36,911 bases of DNA from an uncultured Sediminibacterium sp. (GCA_937911175.1 CALDSE010000036.1:1-36911); one strand, 5' to 3'; counted from the first letter of the stretch, positions 8,734 to 18,212 are shown. The notes: generated from the sequence alone by a model not told the origin. A program made the numbers and translations.

Positions 8734-9738
8734 TTGAAGCTTTCTATCATCATAGTAAATTATAAATCGGCTCAACTAATAGATGATTGCCTTTCTAGTG
8801 CAAAGGCATTTGATTCATTTAATGATTTCGAATGGATTATTGTAGACAACCAATCTAATGATAACAGCAAAGAAATTTTAACTTCAAAATACCCAGCATT
8901 AACTTGGGTTGACATGGGATACAATGCCGGATTTTCAAGGGCTAACAATGCAGGCATAAGAATTGCTAAGGGTGAATTTGTTTTATTATTAAATCCAGAT
9001 ACGCTAATTCTAAACGATGCCATTAGCAAATGTCTACATCAATTTGCCAATTCCACGAATGTTGCATGTGGGGTTCAATTATTAAACAAGGATCTAACAA
9101 ATCAATTTTCTGGTAGTAATTTTATGATAGGGGGTATTAACCAATTACTGCCCCTCCCTTATTGGGGTAGTTTATTAAAAAATATTTCACAACTGTTGTC
9201 AATTAAAAAACCAAGCGTAGATATTGCCTCAGATTTCGAAAAAGTAGAATGGATAAACGGGGCATTTTTAATGGTTAAAAAGGAAGCCGTTGATAAAGCA
9301 GGTCTAATGGATGAAGACTTTTTTTTATACGCAGAAGAAATTGAATGGTGTAGCAGACTATATCAACAAGGAAACCTTATGCTTTATGGTAATCTCCATG
9401 TTATACATCTGATAGGTGAAACCATTACAAAAGCGGCTAATTCAAACGATAGTACTTATTTAAATTTATACGACAGAAAAGGACTTCAGTTAATATTGAG
9501 CAATCATTTAAGAATAAGGAAGCAATATGGGATATTTTGGTTTTTATTTCAGTTGTTAAATTATACTTGCGCTGTGCCCATTTATTTAATAGTAGGACTT
9601 CTTGAAAATATATTAAAATTTAGAAGCCCCCTCAACGATATTAAAAAAGCAATAGGCTTGGCAAAAAATGTATGTATAGTTTGGAGCTATTCAATAATAA
9701 TAATCCTCAATAAGCCCTATTTCTATAAAGTTCTATAA
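8734..9738 (+). CDS. Glycosyltransferase family 2 with C-terminal membrane segments, TTG start
   Basis: 334 residues. Motifs are LSIIIVNYKS (3-12), VDNQSNDNS (37-45), NAGFSRANN (64-72) and the NPDT metal/nucleotide site (87-90). A WINGAFLMV segment and an EEIEW segment with the likely catalytic acid lie in the 170-205 range. Two hydrophobic stretches at about 270-295 and 310-330 probably anchor it at the inner membrane. The motif order resembles WbbL/rhamnosyltransferase-like enzymes. The start must be the TTG at 8734: an in-frame TAA (the stop of the previous gene) lies at 8728-8730, and the next ATG falls inside the conserved core. Confidence 0.83.
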   Translation: MKLSIIIVNYKSAQLIDDCLSSAKAFDSFNDFEWIIVDNQSNDNSKEILTSKYPALTWVDMGYNAGFSRANNAGIRIAKGEFVLLLNPDTLILNDAISKCLHQFANSTNVACGVQLLNKDLTNQFSGSNFMIGGINQLLPLPYWGSLLKNISQLLSIKKPSVDIASDFEKVEWINGAFLMVKKEAVDKAGLMDEDFFLYAEEIEWCSRLYQQGNLMLYGNLHVIHLIGETITKAANSNDSTYLNLYDRKGLQLILSNHLRIRKQYGIFWFLFQLLNYTCAVPIYLIVGLLENILKFRSPLNDIKKAIGLAKNVCIVWSYSIIIILNKPYFYKVL

Positions 9739-9755
9739 GCAAAGGCATATTTCAA

Positions 9756-9763
9756 TATATTTG
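9756..9763 (+). promoter_or_regulatory. -7 box TATATTTG directly before the flippase start
   Basis: An exact TAnnTTTG match ending four bases before the flippase ATG. If used, the transcript would start at or next to the ATG and be leaderless or nearly so. No convincing TTG -33 element is seen. Confidence 0.4.
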
Positions 9764-9767
9764 TAAT

Positions 9768-11288
9768 ATGGGAATCATTCAAAAACAAGGCATGAAATCG
9801 TCATTATTTATAATGATTGGCTTTGTTATTGGCGCCTTTAATTTATTGGTGCTTTTCCCGCTTTTCTTCTCAAAATCAGACCAAGGACTTGTAAGAGCCA
9901 TGATTGATATTGGAGCTACCCTATCCATATTTTGTACTTTAGGCACACTTCCCGTTGTCTATAAATTTTACCCCTTTTACAACCAGTACTTAGGCCCTAA
10001 AAAAAACGATCTGCCTTTTATTACCTTAATGGTAAATTTAATTGGTTTTGGTTTGCTATTATTAATAGGATGGCAACAGAAGGATTTTATTGTCAGAAAG
10101 TTAGGAAAATCACCTGACTTAGCTGTTTACTTTAATTATGTTTACCCCTATACCTTTTTCATATTAATGTTTATATGGCTAGAAGGTTTTGCTTGGGGTT
10201 TAAGAAAAGGAGTTATTACAAACTTTCTTAAAGAGACGCTTATTAGAATTTTAACTACAGTGCTTATTTTAGCCTTTGGTTTTAAATTTATAAGTCTCCC
10301 CGTTTTTATAATGCTATTTAGTGGTATCTATTTAATCCCTGCCTTAATTCTTTTATATACGCTAATACAAACCAAAGAATTTTCACTTAGAAATTTTAAA
10401 ATAAGCAGTGTTACCAGAAGATTAAAAGGAAGGATGATTAATTTTGCGCTGTTTGTTTTCGCAGGCCAGTTTTTTAATTTATTAGCCAAAACAACCGATA
10501 CTTTTTTAATATTTGGACTGAGAGGTTTAAGTGATACCGCCATTTTTGCTATAGCCACCTATGTTTCTGCCATATTAGAAATTCCTCAGCGTAGCTTAAA
10601 CTCCATTACCATTCCTATTTTAGCAGAGTCATGGAAAAATAAAGACATGGCCAATATCAAAAACATTTACCATAAAAGTGTATCCAACTTACTAGCCATT
10701 GGCCTTTTGTTGTTTGGACTCATATGGTTAAACATAGATAATCTGGTTGCTTTTTTAAATTTCATCAGTAATAAATACGGTGGCGGCTATGACGAATTAC
10801 CCAAACTTATTTTTATTCTAGGTTTGGCCAAATTAATTGATATAGGCACAGGAGTCAATAGTCAAATTATTGGCACTTCTAATTACTGGAAATTCGATTT
10901 TTATACCAACCTATTCTATATTATCCTATCGCTTCCCTTGAATATTTTTTTAATTAATAGTTATGGGCTAGAGGGCCTTGCATTTTCAAATTTAGTAGCA
11001 CTAACTTTATACAATAGTATTCGCTTTGGATTTTTGTATAAGAAATTTAATTTACAGCCCTATACATGGAGACATGGTATCTTTTTAATTTCAAGTATTA
11101 TACTTATGCTTTTAGTTCATCAGTTACCAATTGCAAATAACTTTTTCTTAAATATATTTATTCAATCTGCAACCTTCAGTGTTTCTTTTTATGTTTTAGT
11201 AAAATGGATTAACCCATCTCCTGAAGTATTGTCATTATTCAACTCCTTTTTTAAGAATAATTTCTTGAAGCTATTCAAGAAAAATTAA
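9768..11288 (+). CDS. Oligosaccharide flippase (Wzx/MVF-type)
   Basis: A 506-residue polytopic membrane protein with about 12-14 hydrophobic helices over its whole length and short basic loops such as the RRLKGR segment near 217-222. This is the architecture of polysaccharide flippases that move lipid-linked oligosaccharide across the inner membrane. No single catalytic motif defines the family, so the call rests on topology, length, the LRGLSDTAIFAIA-like segment at the start of the second half and position at the end of the glycosyltransferase block. It is likely the exporter for the glycan made by the genes upstream. It may have its own promoter and is followed by a hairpin with a T-run. 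Confidence 0.82.
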   Translation: MGIIQKQGMKSSLFIMIGFVIGAFNLLVLFPLFFSKSDQGLVRAMIDIGATLSIFCTLGTLPVVYKFYPFYNQYLGPKKNDLPFITLMVNLIGFGLLLLIGWQQKDFIVRKLGKSPDLAVYFNYVYPYTFFILMFIWLEGFAWGLRKGVITNFLKETLIRILTTVLILAFGFKFISLPVFIMLFSGIYLIPALILLYTLIQTKEFSLRNFKISSVTRRLKGRMINFALFVFAGQFFNLLAKTTDTFLIFGLRGLSDTAIFAIATYVSAILEIPQRSLNSITIPILAESWKNKDMANIKNIYHKSVSNLLAIGLLLFGLIWLNIDNLVAFLNFISNKYGGGYDELPKLIFILGLAKLIDIGTGVNSQIIGTSNYWKFDFYTNLFYIILSLPLNIFLINSYGLEGLAFSNLVALTLYNSIRFGFLYKKFNLQPYTWRHGIFLISSIILMLLVHQLPIANNFFLNIFIQSATFSVSFYVLVKWINPSPEVLSLFNSFFKNNFLKLFKKN

Positions 11289-11303
11289 TCTTAACCCCCT
11301 ACT

Positions 11304-11332
11304 AATAAAGCTACTAAATACTTTATTTTTTT
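11304..11332 (+). terminator. Hairpin plus T-run after the glycan cluster
   Basis: AATAAAG at 11304-11310 pairs with CTTTATT at 11321-11327 around a ten-base loop and is followed directly by five more Ts. The stem is AT-rich (7 bp), so strength is uncertain. It overlaps the stop codon of the convergent methyltransferase gene. Confidence 0.5.
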
Positions 11333-12075
11333 GTTGCTAATGTAATTAAATGAAAAGGGTAAAAGTTTTGTTGAAAATCAACTGTAAAGCCAGTGTATGA
11401 AAGCAAATCTTTAATTAGCTCAAAGTTAAAAACATGGTGATGCACTGCCCGATAAGATAAATTCTGAATTGTTCTTTCTTTAAGAATATCTCTTGAGCCT
11501 AATGCTTTGTCTAAATCCATATCGTGTAAATCAATTACTTCATTATAATGCGTATCGTCATCTTCTTGAACATCATTATTATAATCCTCAATCAAGTGTT
11601 CTAACTTAGTAATAGGGCGTTTTCGATCAAAAGTGACACTACTATCTGGTAAAATTAAAACTAGCCTACCCGTTTCTTTCAAAACCCTGCGCCAATGATT
11701 TAAAGCTTTGATTGGATTTGCAATATGTTCTAATGAATGACTAGATAATAAAAAATCAAATTGATTGTCTTTTAACAAACTCAAATCTGAACCTTCTGCA
11801 ATATACTGGAACCCAAAAAGATTTTTATAATAATTATAATTTTCCCCTTCCTTGATTTTGCCTTCCCAAATTGTTTTATTGGAGAAATTAACTCCATCTA
11901 CTTTTTCAGCAAATAAATAAACAGGCATCGCCCCCTTGATACTAAAGATATTACTTGGACCTCCAATTTCAATACCCTTAAGCCCTTTGAAAGTTTTAGC
12001 AATTTTTATTAACCTTCTTTTTTCAGGCTGTCTTAAATATGAAGCTAGCGTGATGGCCTTGTCAATTAGATTCAT
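11323..12075 (-). CDS. Class I SAM-dependent methyltransferase
   Basis: 250 residues. The SAM-binding glycine loop is GIEIGGPS (34-41), and the post-II segment FDFLLSSHSLEHI (106-118) with the following VLKETGRLVLILPD (about 132-145) is the standard methyltransferase-11 pattern. The substrate is unknown. Its start lies one base after the mqnA stop, so it is in the mqnA transcript. This could hint at a quinone-related methylation, but position at the edge of the glycan cluster makes a sugar or lipid substrate equally plausible. It does not look like UbiE/MenG, whose motifs differ. Confidence 0.8.
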   Translation of the reverse strand: MNLIDKAITLASYLRQPEKRRLIKIAKTFKGLKGIEIGGPSNIFSIKGAMPVYLFAEKVDGVNFSNKTIWEGKIKEGENYNYYKNLFGFQYIAEGSDLSLLKDNQFDFLLSSHSLEHIANPIKALNHWRRVLKETGRLVLILPDSSVTFDRKRPITKLEHLIEDYNNDVQEDDDTHYNEVIDLHDMDLDKALGSRDILKERTIQNLSYRAVHHHVFNFELIKDLLSYTGFTVDFQQNFYPFHLITLATKK

Positions 12076-12076
12076 G

Positions 12077-12826
12077 TTATTTATTTTTAATTAATTCTAA
12101 AAATAGCTCCAGCCCCTTTCTTTTCTCAGGGGTGAGTTCGTAGCTAATATTTTCAGTATAATATTTTTGCAAATCATATACTTGCTCAGCAGCAGGTATT
12201 AAAGCAATTACTTGCTCCAAATTTGACAAGCCATATCCGTTGGCTGCATCAAAGGCCTCCATAAATTCAGCAGGAATGGGTTTATTGGCCACCCAAGCAG
12301 CAAAAACAAAGGGAAGTCCAGCATACGCCTTCCACGCTAAGCCTAGGTCATAAATATGCTCAAAACGGTTTAAACTAGTCAAGGCGCGGTCTCCAATAAT
12401 TACCCCAGCAGTTGTCCCTGAAATTTCATTTATATAGCCTTCAGTGGCTATTAAAAACTCGACCTCTTTATTCCAATATTGAGCTAATAAAAGCTTTGCC
12501 AATTGAACGGAGGTTCTGCTTTGATAGTCTAAATACACCTTTTCAATTTGATCTATGGGTACTTGGCTAAATAAAGCCACTGAAGCCACTTCCCCCTCTG
12601 TACCAATCACATATTTTGAAACAATCTGCGGGTTCGATAATAGAGGCATGATGGCCACAGGAATAAGGCCAATATCAATGGTATCGTCTAATAAATCTTG
12701 GGCTATTTGAGCAGGGTAAGACTTCACTAAATGAATGCTGTCAAGAAAAGGACTTTGCTCCATTCCTAGTAATAATGGGCGGGTATTTAAATAACTTACC
12801 GCGCCTATGCGCCATTTTTTGTCCAA
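12077..12826 (-). CDS. mqnA: Chorismate dehydratase (futalosine menaquinone pathway), TTG start
   Basis: MqnA dehydrates chorismate to 3-enolpyruvoyl-benzoate, the entry step of the futalosine route to menaquinone, in the cytoplasm. The 249-residue length and the conserved opening RIGAVSYLNTRPL (6-18) are diagnostic, as are DIGLIPVAIM (51-60) and YLDYQSRTSVQL (98-109). The fold is periplasmic-binding-protein-like. The start codon at 12824-12826 reads TTG on this strand. No in-frame ATG lies nearby, and the conserved N-terminus begins five residues later, so TTG is the best choice. It is divergent from purB. Its product links functionally to the UbiD-family gene at 25.5-27.3 kb. Confidence 0.92.
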   Translation of the reverse strand: MDKKWRIGAVSYLNTRPLLLGMEQSPFLDSIHLVKSYPAQIAQDLLDDTIDIGLIPVAIMPLLSNPQIVSKYVIGTEGEVASVALFSQVPIDQIEKVYLDYQSRTSVQLAKLLLAQYWNKEVEFLIATEGYINEISGTTAGVIIGDRALTSLNRFEHIYDLGLAWKAYAGLPFVFAAWVANKPIPAEFMEAFDAANGYGLSNLEQVIALIPAAEQVYDLQKYYTENISYELTPEKRKGLELFLELIKNK

Positions 12827-12832
12827 TTGAAT

Positions 12833-12840
12833 TAACTTTG
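12833..12840 (+). promoter_or_regulatory. -7 box TAACTTTG upstream of purB
   Basis: An exact TAnnTTTG match 55 bases before the purB ATG and a few bases from the divergent mqnA start. It would leave a leader of roughly 48 bases. The TTTG at 12818-12821 is too close to be a normal -33 element. Confidence 0.4.
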
Positions 12841-12895
12841 TGCAAAGAAAAACCTTTTTTCTAAGAATCTAACTACTTGTTTAAATTATCAGCCA

Positions 12896-14236
12896 ATGTC
12901 GAAACTTACAGCTATCTCTCCCGTTGACGGTCGTTACCAAAAGCAAACTGCCGCTTTAAGCTCCTATTTTTCTGAATTTGGCCTTATCAAGTACCGCGTT
13001 TTAGTGGAAGTACATTATTTCTTATTTCTTGCAGATAAGAAGTTTTTTAAAGTTACACCTGCACTAAGAAAATCTCTACTTGCTGTAGTAAAAAACTTTA
13101 GCGAAGCAGACGCCGAAAAAATAAAAACTATTGAAGCTACCACCAACCACGATGTGAAAGCGGTGGAATATTTTTTAAAAGAAGTACTAGATAAAAACAA
13201 GGCGAGTGAATTAAAAGAGTGGATTCACTTTGGTTTAACTTCTCAAGACATTAACAATACCGCCATTCCACTTAGTTGGAAAGAGGCAATGGAAAATACA
13301 GTACTGCCTTCTTATATTAATTTGCAAAATAATTTATACCAGTTAGCCAAAAAGTGGAAGAAGGTTTCTTTACTAGCCCGCACACATGGTCAAGCTGCCT
13401 CTCCTACTACTTTAGGTAAAGAGATAATGGTTTTTGTAGAAAGACTACATCATCAAGTTGAATTATTTACAGCCATTCCTTATACTGCTAAATTTGGAGG
13501 CGCTACAGGAAATTTTAACGCACATCATATTGCTTTTCCAAAAAAGAATTGGGTAAGCTTGGGCAATGAATTTGTAGATGATGTATTAGGTTTACAAAGA
13601 ATGCAGTTCACTACACAAATTGAACACTACGATCATTTCGCAGCGCACTGCGATACGTTGAAGCGTTTGAATAATATCTTAATTGATTTAAGCCGCGATA
13701 TCTGGACCTATATCTCTATGGATTATTTCAAACAACAAACTAAAAAAGGTGAAGTAGGCTCTAGCGCTATGCCGCATAAGGTGAACCCTATTGATTTTGA
13801 AAACGCAGAAGGTAATTTAGGAATGGCGAATGCGATACTAGAACACTTGGCTGCTAAGCTTCCTATTAGTCGTCTTCAACGCGACTTAACCGATTCTACC
13901 GTACTTAGAAATATTGGTGTACCAGTAGGTCATATTACGATTGCTTTAAACTCTTTAGAAAAAGGATTAGGCAAATTAATTTTGAATGAAGAAAAAATGC
14001 AGGCCGACTTGGAAAATAATTGGGCAGTAGTGGCTGAAGCCATTCAAACTATTTTACGTCGCGAAAAATATCCAAACCCTTACGAGGCTTTAAAAGATTT
14101 AACAAGAGGCAAAAATAAGATTGATAAAAAACTGATGCATAAATTTATCGATGGCTTAAAAGTAACAGCCGCTATTAAAAAAGAATTGAAAGCCATCACA
14201 CCTCATAATTATACGGGTGTGACCGCAGAGTATTAA
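12896..14236 (+). CDS. purB: Adenylosuccinate lyase
   Basis: Homotetrameric lyase acting twice in purine synthesis, on SAICAR and on adenylosuccinate. 446 residues, normal for the E. coli-like type. The fumarase/ASL signature SSAMPHKVNP lies at 289-298 and contains the catalytic Ser and the flexible loop. The TSQDIN segment (about 114-119) and RTHGQAAS with His164 are also present. The ATG immediately precedes the conserved LTAISPVDGRY opening, which marks the purB start. Monocistronic by layout, with divergent mqnA upstream and a convergent exonuclease gene downstream. purE of the same pathway lies separately at 29.4 kb. Confidence 0.97.
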   Translation: MSKLTAISPVDGRYQKQTAALSSYFSEFGLIKYRVLVEVHYFLFLADKKFFKVTPALRKSLLAVVKNFSEADAEKIKTIEATTNHDVKAVEYFLKEVLDKNKASELKEWIHFGLTSQDINNTAIPLSWKEAMENTVLPSYINLQNNLYQLAKKWKKVSLLARTHGQAASPTTLGKEIMVFVERLHHQVELFTAIPYTAKFGGATGNFNAHHIAFPKKNWVSLGNEFVDDVLGLQRMQFTTQIEHYDHFAAHCDTLKRLNNILIDLSRDIWTYISMDYFKQQTKKGEVGSSAMPHKVNPIDFENAEGNLGMANAILEHLAAKLPISRLQRDLTDSTVLRNIGVPVGHITIALNSLEKGLGKLILNEEKMQADLENNWAVVAEAIQTILRREKYPNPYEALKDLTRGKNKIDKKLMHKFIDGLKVTAAIKKELKAITPHNYTGVTAEY

Positions 14237-14308
14237 AAATAAAAAAGACTAATCTTAAGAGAACTCATCTTATAGTAAAGTTTATTTGCTTAATCTTCTG
14301 AGTCTGCA

Positions 14309-14905
14309 TTAATCTTCAGCGTCCGACCTATCATTAGGCATTTCAGTGCGCGGTACTACTTTCTTCCTTGGCTCTTTTTTCGCAAGTAAATTATGAATGG
14401 GTTGCATGCCTTCTTTTTCAATGGCCATGGTTAATACTTGAGCGGTTGCCGCAGCATCTCCCCAAGCGCGGTGTCTTCCTTCTATCTTAATACCTAAATC
14501 ACGGGTCAAAGAACCTAGCCCATATTTCACAAGCCCTGGGAAAACACGACGACTTAATTTAATGGTACATAATTTAGGCGCCGACCACTGAAAACCCGAC
14601 CTACCTAATAAATAATGTACAAAGGAATAATCGAAGCTTACATTATGGGCTACAAACACACGGCCATTTAATAAATTGTATATCTGAGGGGCTACATCTT
14701 CAAATAAAGGGGCAGCTGCCACCATCTCATCGCTAATACCCGTCATATTTACAATAAAGGGAGGTATTTTATGTCTAGGGTTAATTAAAGTCACATATTT
14801 ACCCGTCACTTCCACCCCATTGTGAATGACAATAGCAATTTCAGTAATCCCCGCCGATTGAGGGGTACTGCCTGTGGTTTCAATATCTACAACTGCAAAT
14901 TCCAT
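14309..14905 (-). CDS. DEDDh 3'-5' exonuclease (DnaQ/PolC epsilon-like)
   Basis: A 198-residue DnaQ-fold nuclease. The four metal-binding acidic residues and the catalytic His are visible: Asp7 and Glu9 in VDIETTG, Asp92 in HNVSFDYSF, and His145 plus Asp150 in HRAWGD. It degrades DNA or RNA from the 3' end. As a stand-alone protein it may serve as a proofreading subunit or a repair nuclease. In other bacteria this domain is fused to a GIY-YIG domain; here it is alone, with a basic, Pro-containing tail (about 172-198). It is divergent from valS and convergent with purB. Confidence 0.9.
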   Translation of the reverse strand: MEFAVVDIETTGSTPQSAGITEIAIVIHNGVEVTGKYVTLINPRHKIPPFIVNMTGISDEMVAAAPLFEDVAPQIYNLLNGRVFVAHNVSFDYSFVHYLLGRSGFQWSAPKLCTIKLSRRVFPGLVKYGLGSLTRDLGIKIEGRHRAWGDAAATAQVLTMAIEKEGMQPIHNLLAKKEPRKKVVPRTEMPNDRSDAED

Positions 14906-14956
14906 GAGGTGGCTAAGTTCGTATTTTTTAGCAACTTATTGCTTGTCGCTTTTCCT

Positions 14957-14964
14957 TATTTTTG
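14957..14964 (+). promoter_or_regulatory. -7 box TATTTTTG upstream of valS
   Basis: An exact TAnnTTTG match 28 bases before the valS ATG. A TTG at 14939-14941 could be the -33 element with a 15-base spacer, shorter than usual. A weak Shine-Dalgarno-like AGGAAAAG follows before the start. Confidence 0.45.
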
Positions 14965-14992
14965 TGGCTTAATATAGGAAAAGACGCAAAGC

Positions 14993-17605
14993 ATGGAATT
15001 GAGTAAAAATTACATACCGGGTGAAGTAGAATTGAAGTGGTACAAGCATTGGGTAGACAGTGGTTATTTTCATAGTACACCCAACGATAAAAAAGCCTAT
15101 ACCGTTGTTATACCTCCACCGAATGTTACCGGAGTGTTACATATGGGCCATTGTTTGAATAATACTATTCAAGATATATTAGTGCGTCGTGCGCGTATGC
15201 AAGGGTTTAATCCTTGTTGGGTGCCAGGCACCGACCACGCATCTATTGCCACTGAAGCAAAGGTGGTTGCTATGTTAAGAGAAAGAGGTATTGCAAAATC
15301 TTCTTTAACTAGAGATGAATTTTTAGGCTATGCTTGGGAATGGAAAGAAAAATACGGAGGCATTATTTTGCAGCAGTTAAGAAAGATGGGTTGCAGTTTA
15401 GATTGGGAGCGTACTTCTTTTACCATGGACCCCGACTATTACGAATCGGTTATTAAAGTATTTGTTGATTTATACAAGAAAGGAAAAATTTATCGCGGCA
15501 AGAGAATGATTAACTGGGATGTGCGCGCCAAAACTGCTTTAAGTGATGAAGAAGTTATTCATAAAGAAGTTGCTGGTAAAATTTATCACCTGCGTTATAA
15601 ATTAGATCTGCCTGGTGAAGAGTATATTACTATTGCAACAGTTCGTCCTGAAACTATTTTAGGTGACTCAGCAATTTGTGTGCATCCTAAAGATGCGCGT
15701 TATAAAAACTTAGTAGGTAAGTTTGCCTTTGTGCCTTTAATTAACAGACGCATACCCATTATTGCAGATGATTATGTAGAAATAGAATTTGGAACGGGTG
15801 CATTGAAGGTGACCCCTGCGCATGACATGAACGATTTTGTTTTGGGTCAGAAATATAATTTAGAAGTGATTGATACCATGAACGACGATGGTACTTTATC
15901 TGAAGCAGCAGGTTTATATATTGGACAAGATAGAATTGAGGTAAGAAAAATAATTACCAAGGACTTAGAAGCGGCTGGAAATTTAGTAAAAATTGAAGAC
16001 TACACGCACCAGGTTGGATTTAGTGAAAGAACCGATGCCATAGTGGAGCCAAGATTAAGTTTACAGTGGTGGGTGGATATGAAAAAATTAGCAGCACCTG
16101 CACTAGAGGCGGTGATGTCTGATGAAATTAGTTTTCATCCTGCTAAATTTAAAAACTTATACCGCCATTGGATGGAAGGCATTAAGGACTGGTGTATTAG
16201 TAGACAATTATGGTGGGGTCACCGCATACCTGCATGGTATGATGAAGAAGGAAATTTTTATGTAGCACATAATGAAGCAGAAGTAAACGCGAATCATCCA
16301 GAAACTAAAGGAAAAAAATTAACACAGGACGCCGACTGTTTAGATACTTGGTTTAGTAGTTGGTTATGGCCTTTTGAAGTATTCAAGGGTTTATCTAACC
16401 CAGGTAATGCAGAAGTAAATTATTACTACCCTACTAGCACACTGGTAACTGCTCCTGAAATTATTTTCTTCTGGGTTGCTAGAATGATTATGGCAGGTGA
16501 AGAGTATATGGGTAAGATTCCATTTAAAGATGTTTACTTCACAGGTATTGTGCGTGATAAGCAAGGAAGAAAAATGAGTAAGAGTTTAGGAAACTCTCCC
16601 GACTTATTAGGACTTATTGACCAATACGGTGCTGACGCTGTTCGTTTTGGCATTATGATTGCCTCTCCTGCAGGCAACGACTTACTATTTGATGAATCTA
16701 CTTTGGAGCAAGGAAGAAATTTCAATAATAAATTATGGAATGCCACTAAGTTATTGAAGATGTGGGAAGCACGTCAAAACAATACAGGTGAAATTGCAGA
16801 AGATACAAAATTTGCGATGGATTGGTTTGAAGCAAAATTAAATACTACACAAATTGAAGTGGATGAAATGCTTAAAACCTTCCGACTAAGTGAAGCACTA
16901 AAAACTATTTATGGTTTAATATGGGATGATTTTTGTAGCTGGTATTTAGAATGGATCAAGCCAGGCTTTGAACAACCTATGCATGCTGGAGTATATGAAA
17001 AGACAGTGGAGTTTTATGATGCACTATTACAATTACTACACCCATTCATGCCATTTATTACGGAAGAGATACACCATACCCTTAAAACACAGTCTGAGGA
17101 CTTATGCGTGAAGCTATATACTCCTAATATAAGTGTGAATAAGGAAGTTTTAAACGCAGGGGCATTATTACAAAATGTAATCTCTACTTTGCGCGATGCG
17201 CGTAATAAAAACCAAATAAAGCCAAAGGATGCGATTGAATTACATATTCAAACTACCAACAATGCGCCTTATCAAAGTATTCAAAATATATTAGCCAAGC
17301 AAATTAATGCCTCTAGTATTGCTTATACAAGCAGCACGGTAGCTTCCTCTATTGTAGTGGCTTTAGAAAAAGATAAATTTTACATCGTTGCCAACCAAGC
17401 CATTGACACTGCCAGCTTAAAAGAAAACTTATTAAAGGACCTAGCCCACCAACAAGGCTTCTTGCAAAGTGTAGATAAGAAATTACTTAATGAAAAGTTT
17501 GTGCAAAATGCAAAGCCAGAAGTTTTAGCCATTGAACAAAAAAAGAAGGCCGACGCATTAGCGAGAATTCAAACTATTGAAGAAAGCTTGGCGCAGTTAG
17601 GGTAA
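14993..17605 (+). CDS. valS: Valyl-tRNA synthetase
   Basis: Class I synthetase charging tRNA-Val. 870 residues, typical for the shorter bacterial form. PPPNVTG with the HIGH-type HMGH lies at 41-53 and KMSKS at 527-531. The editing (CP1) domain is inserted at about 190-350 and contains TVRPETILGDSA. The anticodon-binding helical domain covers about 610-760. The last 65 residues form the expected Lys/Glu/Gln-rich coiled coil that contacts tRNA. The start is ATG, right before LSKNYIPGEVE. A Met-Gly-His in place of Ile-Gly-His at HIGH is common in ValRS. Confidence 0.97.
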   Translation: MELSKNYIPGEVELKWYKHWVDSGYFHSTPNDKKAYTVVIPPPNVTGVLHMGHCLNNTIQDILVRRARMQGFNPCWVPGTDHASIATEAKVVAMLRERGIAKSSLTRDEFLGYAWEWKEKYGGIILQQLRKMGCSLDWERTSFTMDPDYYESVIKVFVDLYKKGKIYRGKRMINWDVRAKTALSDEEVIHKEVAGKIYHLRYKLDLPGEEYITIATVRPETILGDSAICVHPKDARYKNLVGKFAFVPLINRRIPIIADDYVEIEFGTGALKVTPAHDMNDFVLGQKYNLEVIDTMNDDGTLSEAAGLYIGQDRIEVRKIITKDLEAAGNLVKIEDYTHQVGFSERTDAIVEPRLSLQWWVDMKKLAAPALEAVMSDEISFHPAKFKNLYRHWMEGIKDWCISRQLWWGHRIPAWYDEEGNFYVAHNEAEVNANHPETKGKKLTQDADCLDTWFSSWLWPFEVFKGLSNPGNAEVNYYYPTSTLVTAPEIIFFWVARMIMAGEEYMGKIPFKDVYFTGIVRDKQGRKMSKSLGNSPDLLGLIDQYGADAVRFGIMIASPAGNDLLFDESTLEQGRNFNNKLWNATKLLKMWEARQNNTGEIAEDTKFAMDWFEAKLNTTQIEVDEMLKTFRLSEALKTIYGLIWDDFCSWYLEWIKPGFEQPMHAGVYEKTVEFYDALLQLLHPFMPFITEEIHHTLKTQSEDLCVKLYTPNISVNKEVLNAGALLQNVISTLRDARNKNQIKPKDAIELHIQTTNNAPYQSIQNILAKQINASSIAYTSSTVASSIVVALEKDKFYIVANQAIDTASLKENLLKDLAHQQGFLQSVDKKLLNEKFVQNAKPEVLAIEQKKKADALARIQTIEESLAQLG

Positions 17606-17687
17606 GATTTTTTTAGTTTAAATGAATATGTTTTTATTTAACTGAAATTATCAACTTAAATATAACTTATTACAACTTTACAATCCA

Positions 17688-18212
17688 ATGACCGAAATTC
17701 AAATAACAGGCGCTAGCTTAAACGACAGAGATTTTATTAGATCTGTATCGGAGCGCACTTGGCCTAGCACTTATGGTCATATCATATCTCAAGCACAAAT
17801 TGATTTCATGTTGGATTGGATGTACAGTAATGAATCCTTAGAAAAACAAATGAATACAGGTTGCGAGTTTTATATAGCAAGCATTAAAAAAGAAAATGGT
17901 GATTGGGAGGATGTAGGGTTTTGTTCGGTAAGCCCTGAAAAAGAAGAAGACTCAAATGAGATTGCGCACAAACTCAATAAATTATATGTACTTCCCGAAG
18001 CACAAGGTACTGGAGCTGGGAAGGCCTTATTAAATAAATGCATTGAGGTTGCCAAAGCAGCAGGTTCAAACTCATTATTCTTACAAGTGAATAAATTAAA
18101 TAACGCTTATACTTTTTATTTAAAAAAAGGATTTATTAAAGAACGCGAATTTAAATTCGATATTGGCAATGGCTTTTACATGGACGACTATGTCATGCGT
18201 TTAAGCTTCTAA
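17688..18212 (+). CDS. GNAT family N-acetyltransferase
   Basis: 174 residues. The acetyl-CoA pyrophosphate-binding loop QGTGAGKAL (106-114) follows the motif A strand LNKLYVLPEA (97-106). Motif B with LQVNKLNNAYTFYLKKGF follows near 138-156. It acetylates an unknown amine. The family includes protein, peptide, antibiotic and polyamine acetyltransferases, and nothing here separates them. It stands alone between valS (82 bases upstream) and a convergent gene pair. Confidence 0.88.
   Translation: MTEIQITGASLNDRDFIRSVSERTWPSTYGHIISQAQIDFMLDWMYSNESLEKQMNTGCEFYIASIKKENGDWEDVGFCSVSPEKEEDSNEIAHKLNKLYVLPEAQGTGAGKALLNKCIEVAKAAGSNSLFLQVNKLNNAYTFYLKKGFIKEREFKFDIGNGFYMDDYVMRLSF

Noticed and set aside
17615..17643. 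Inverted repeat after valS as a terminator
   Set aside because: Arms AGTTTAAAT and ATTTAACT need a bulge, have no GC core and no T-run follows on the correct side.
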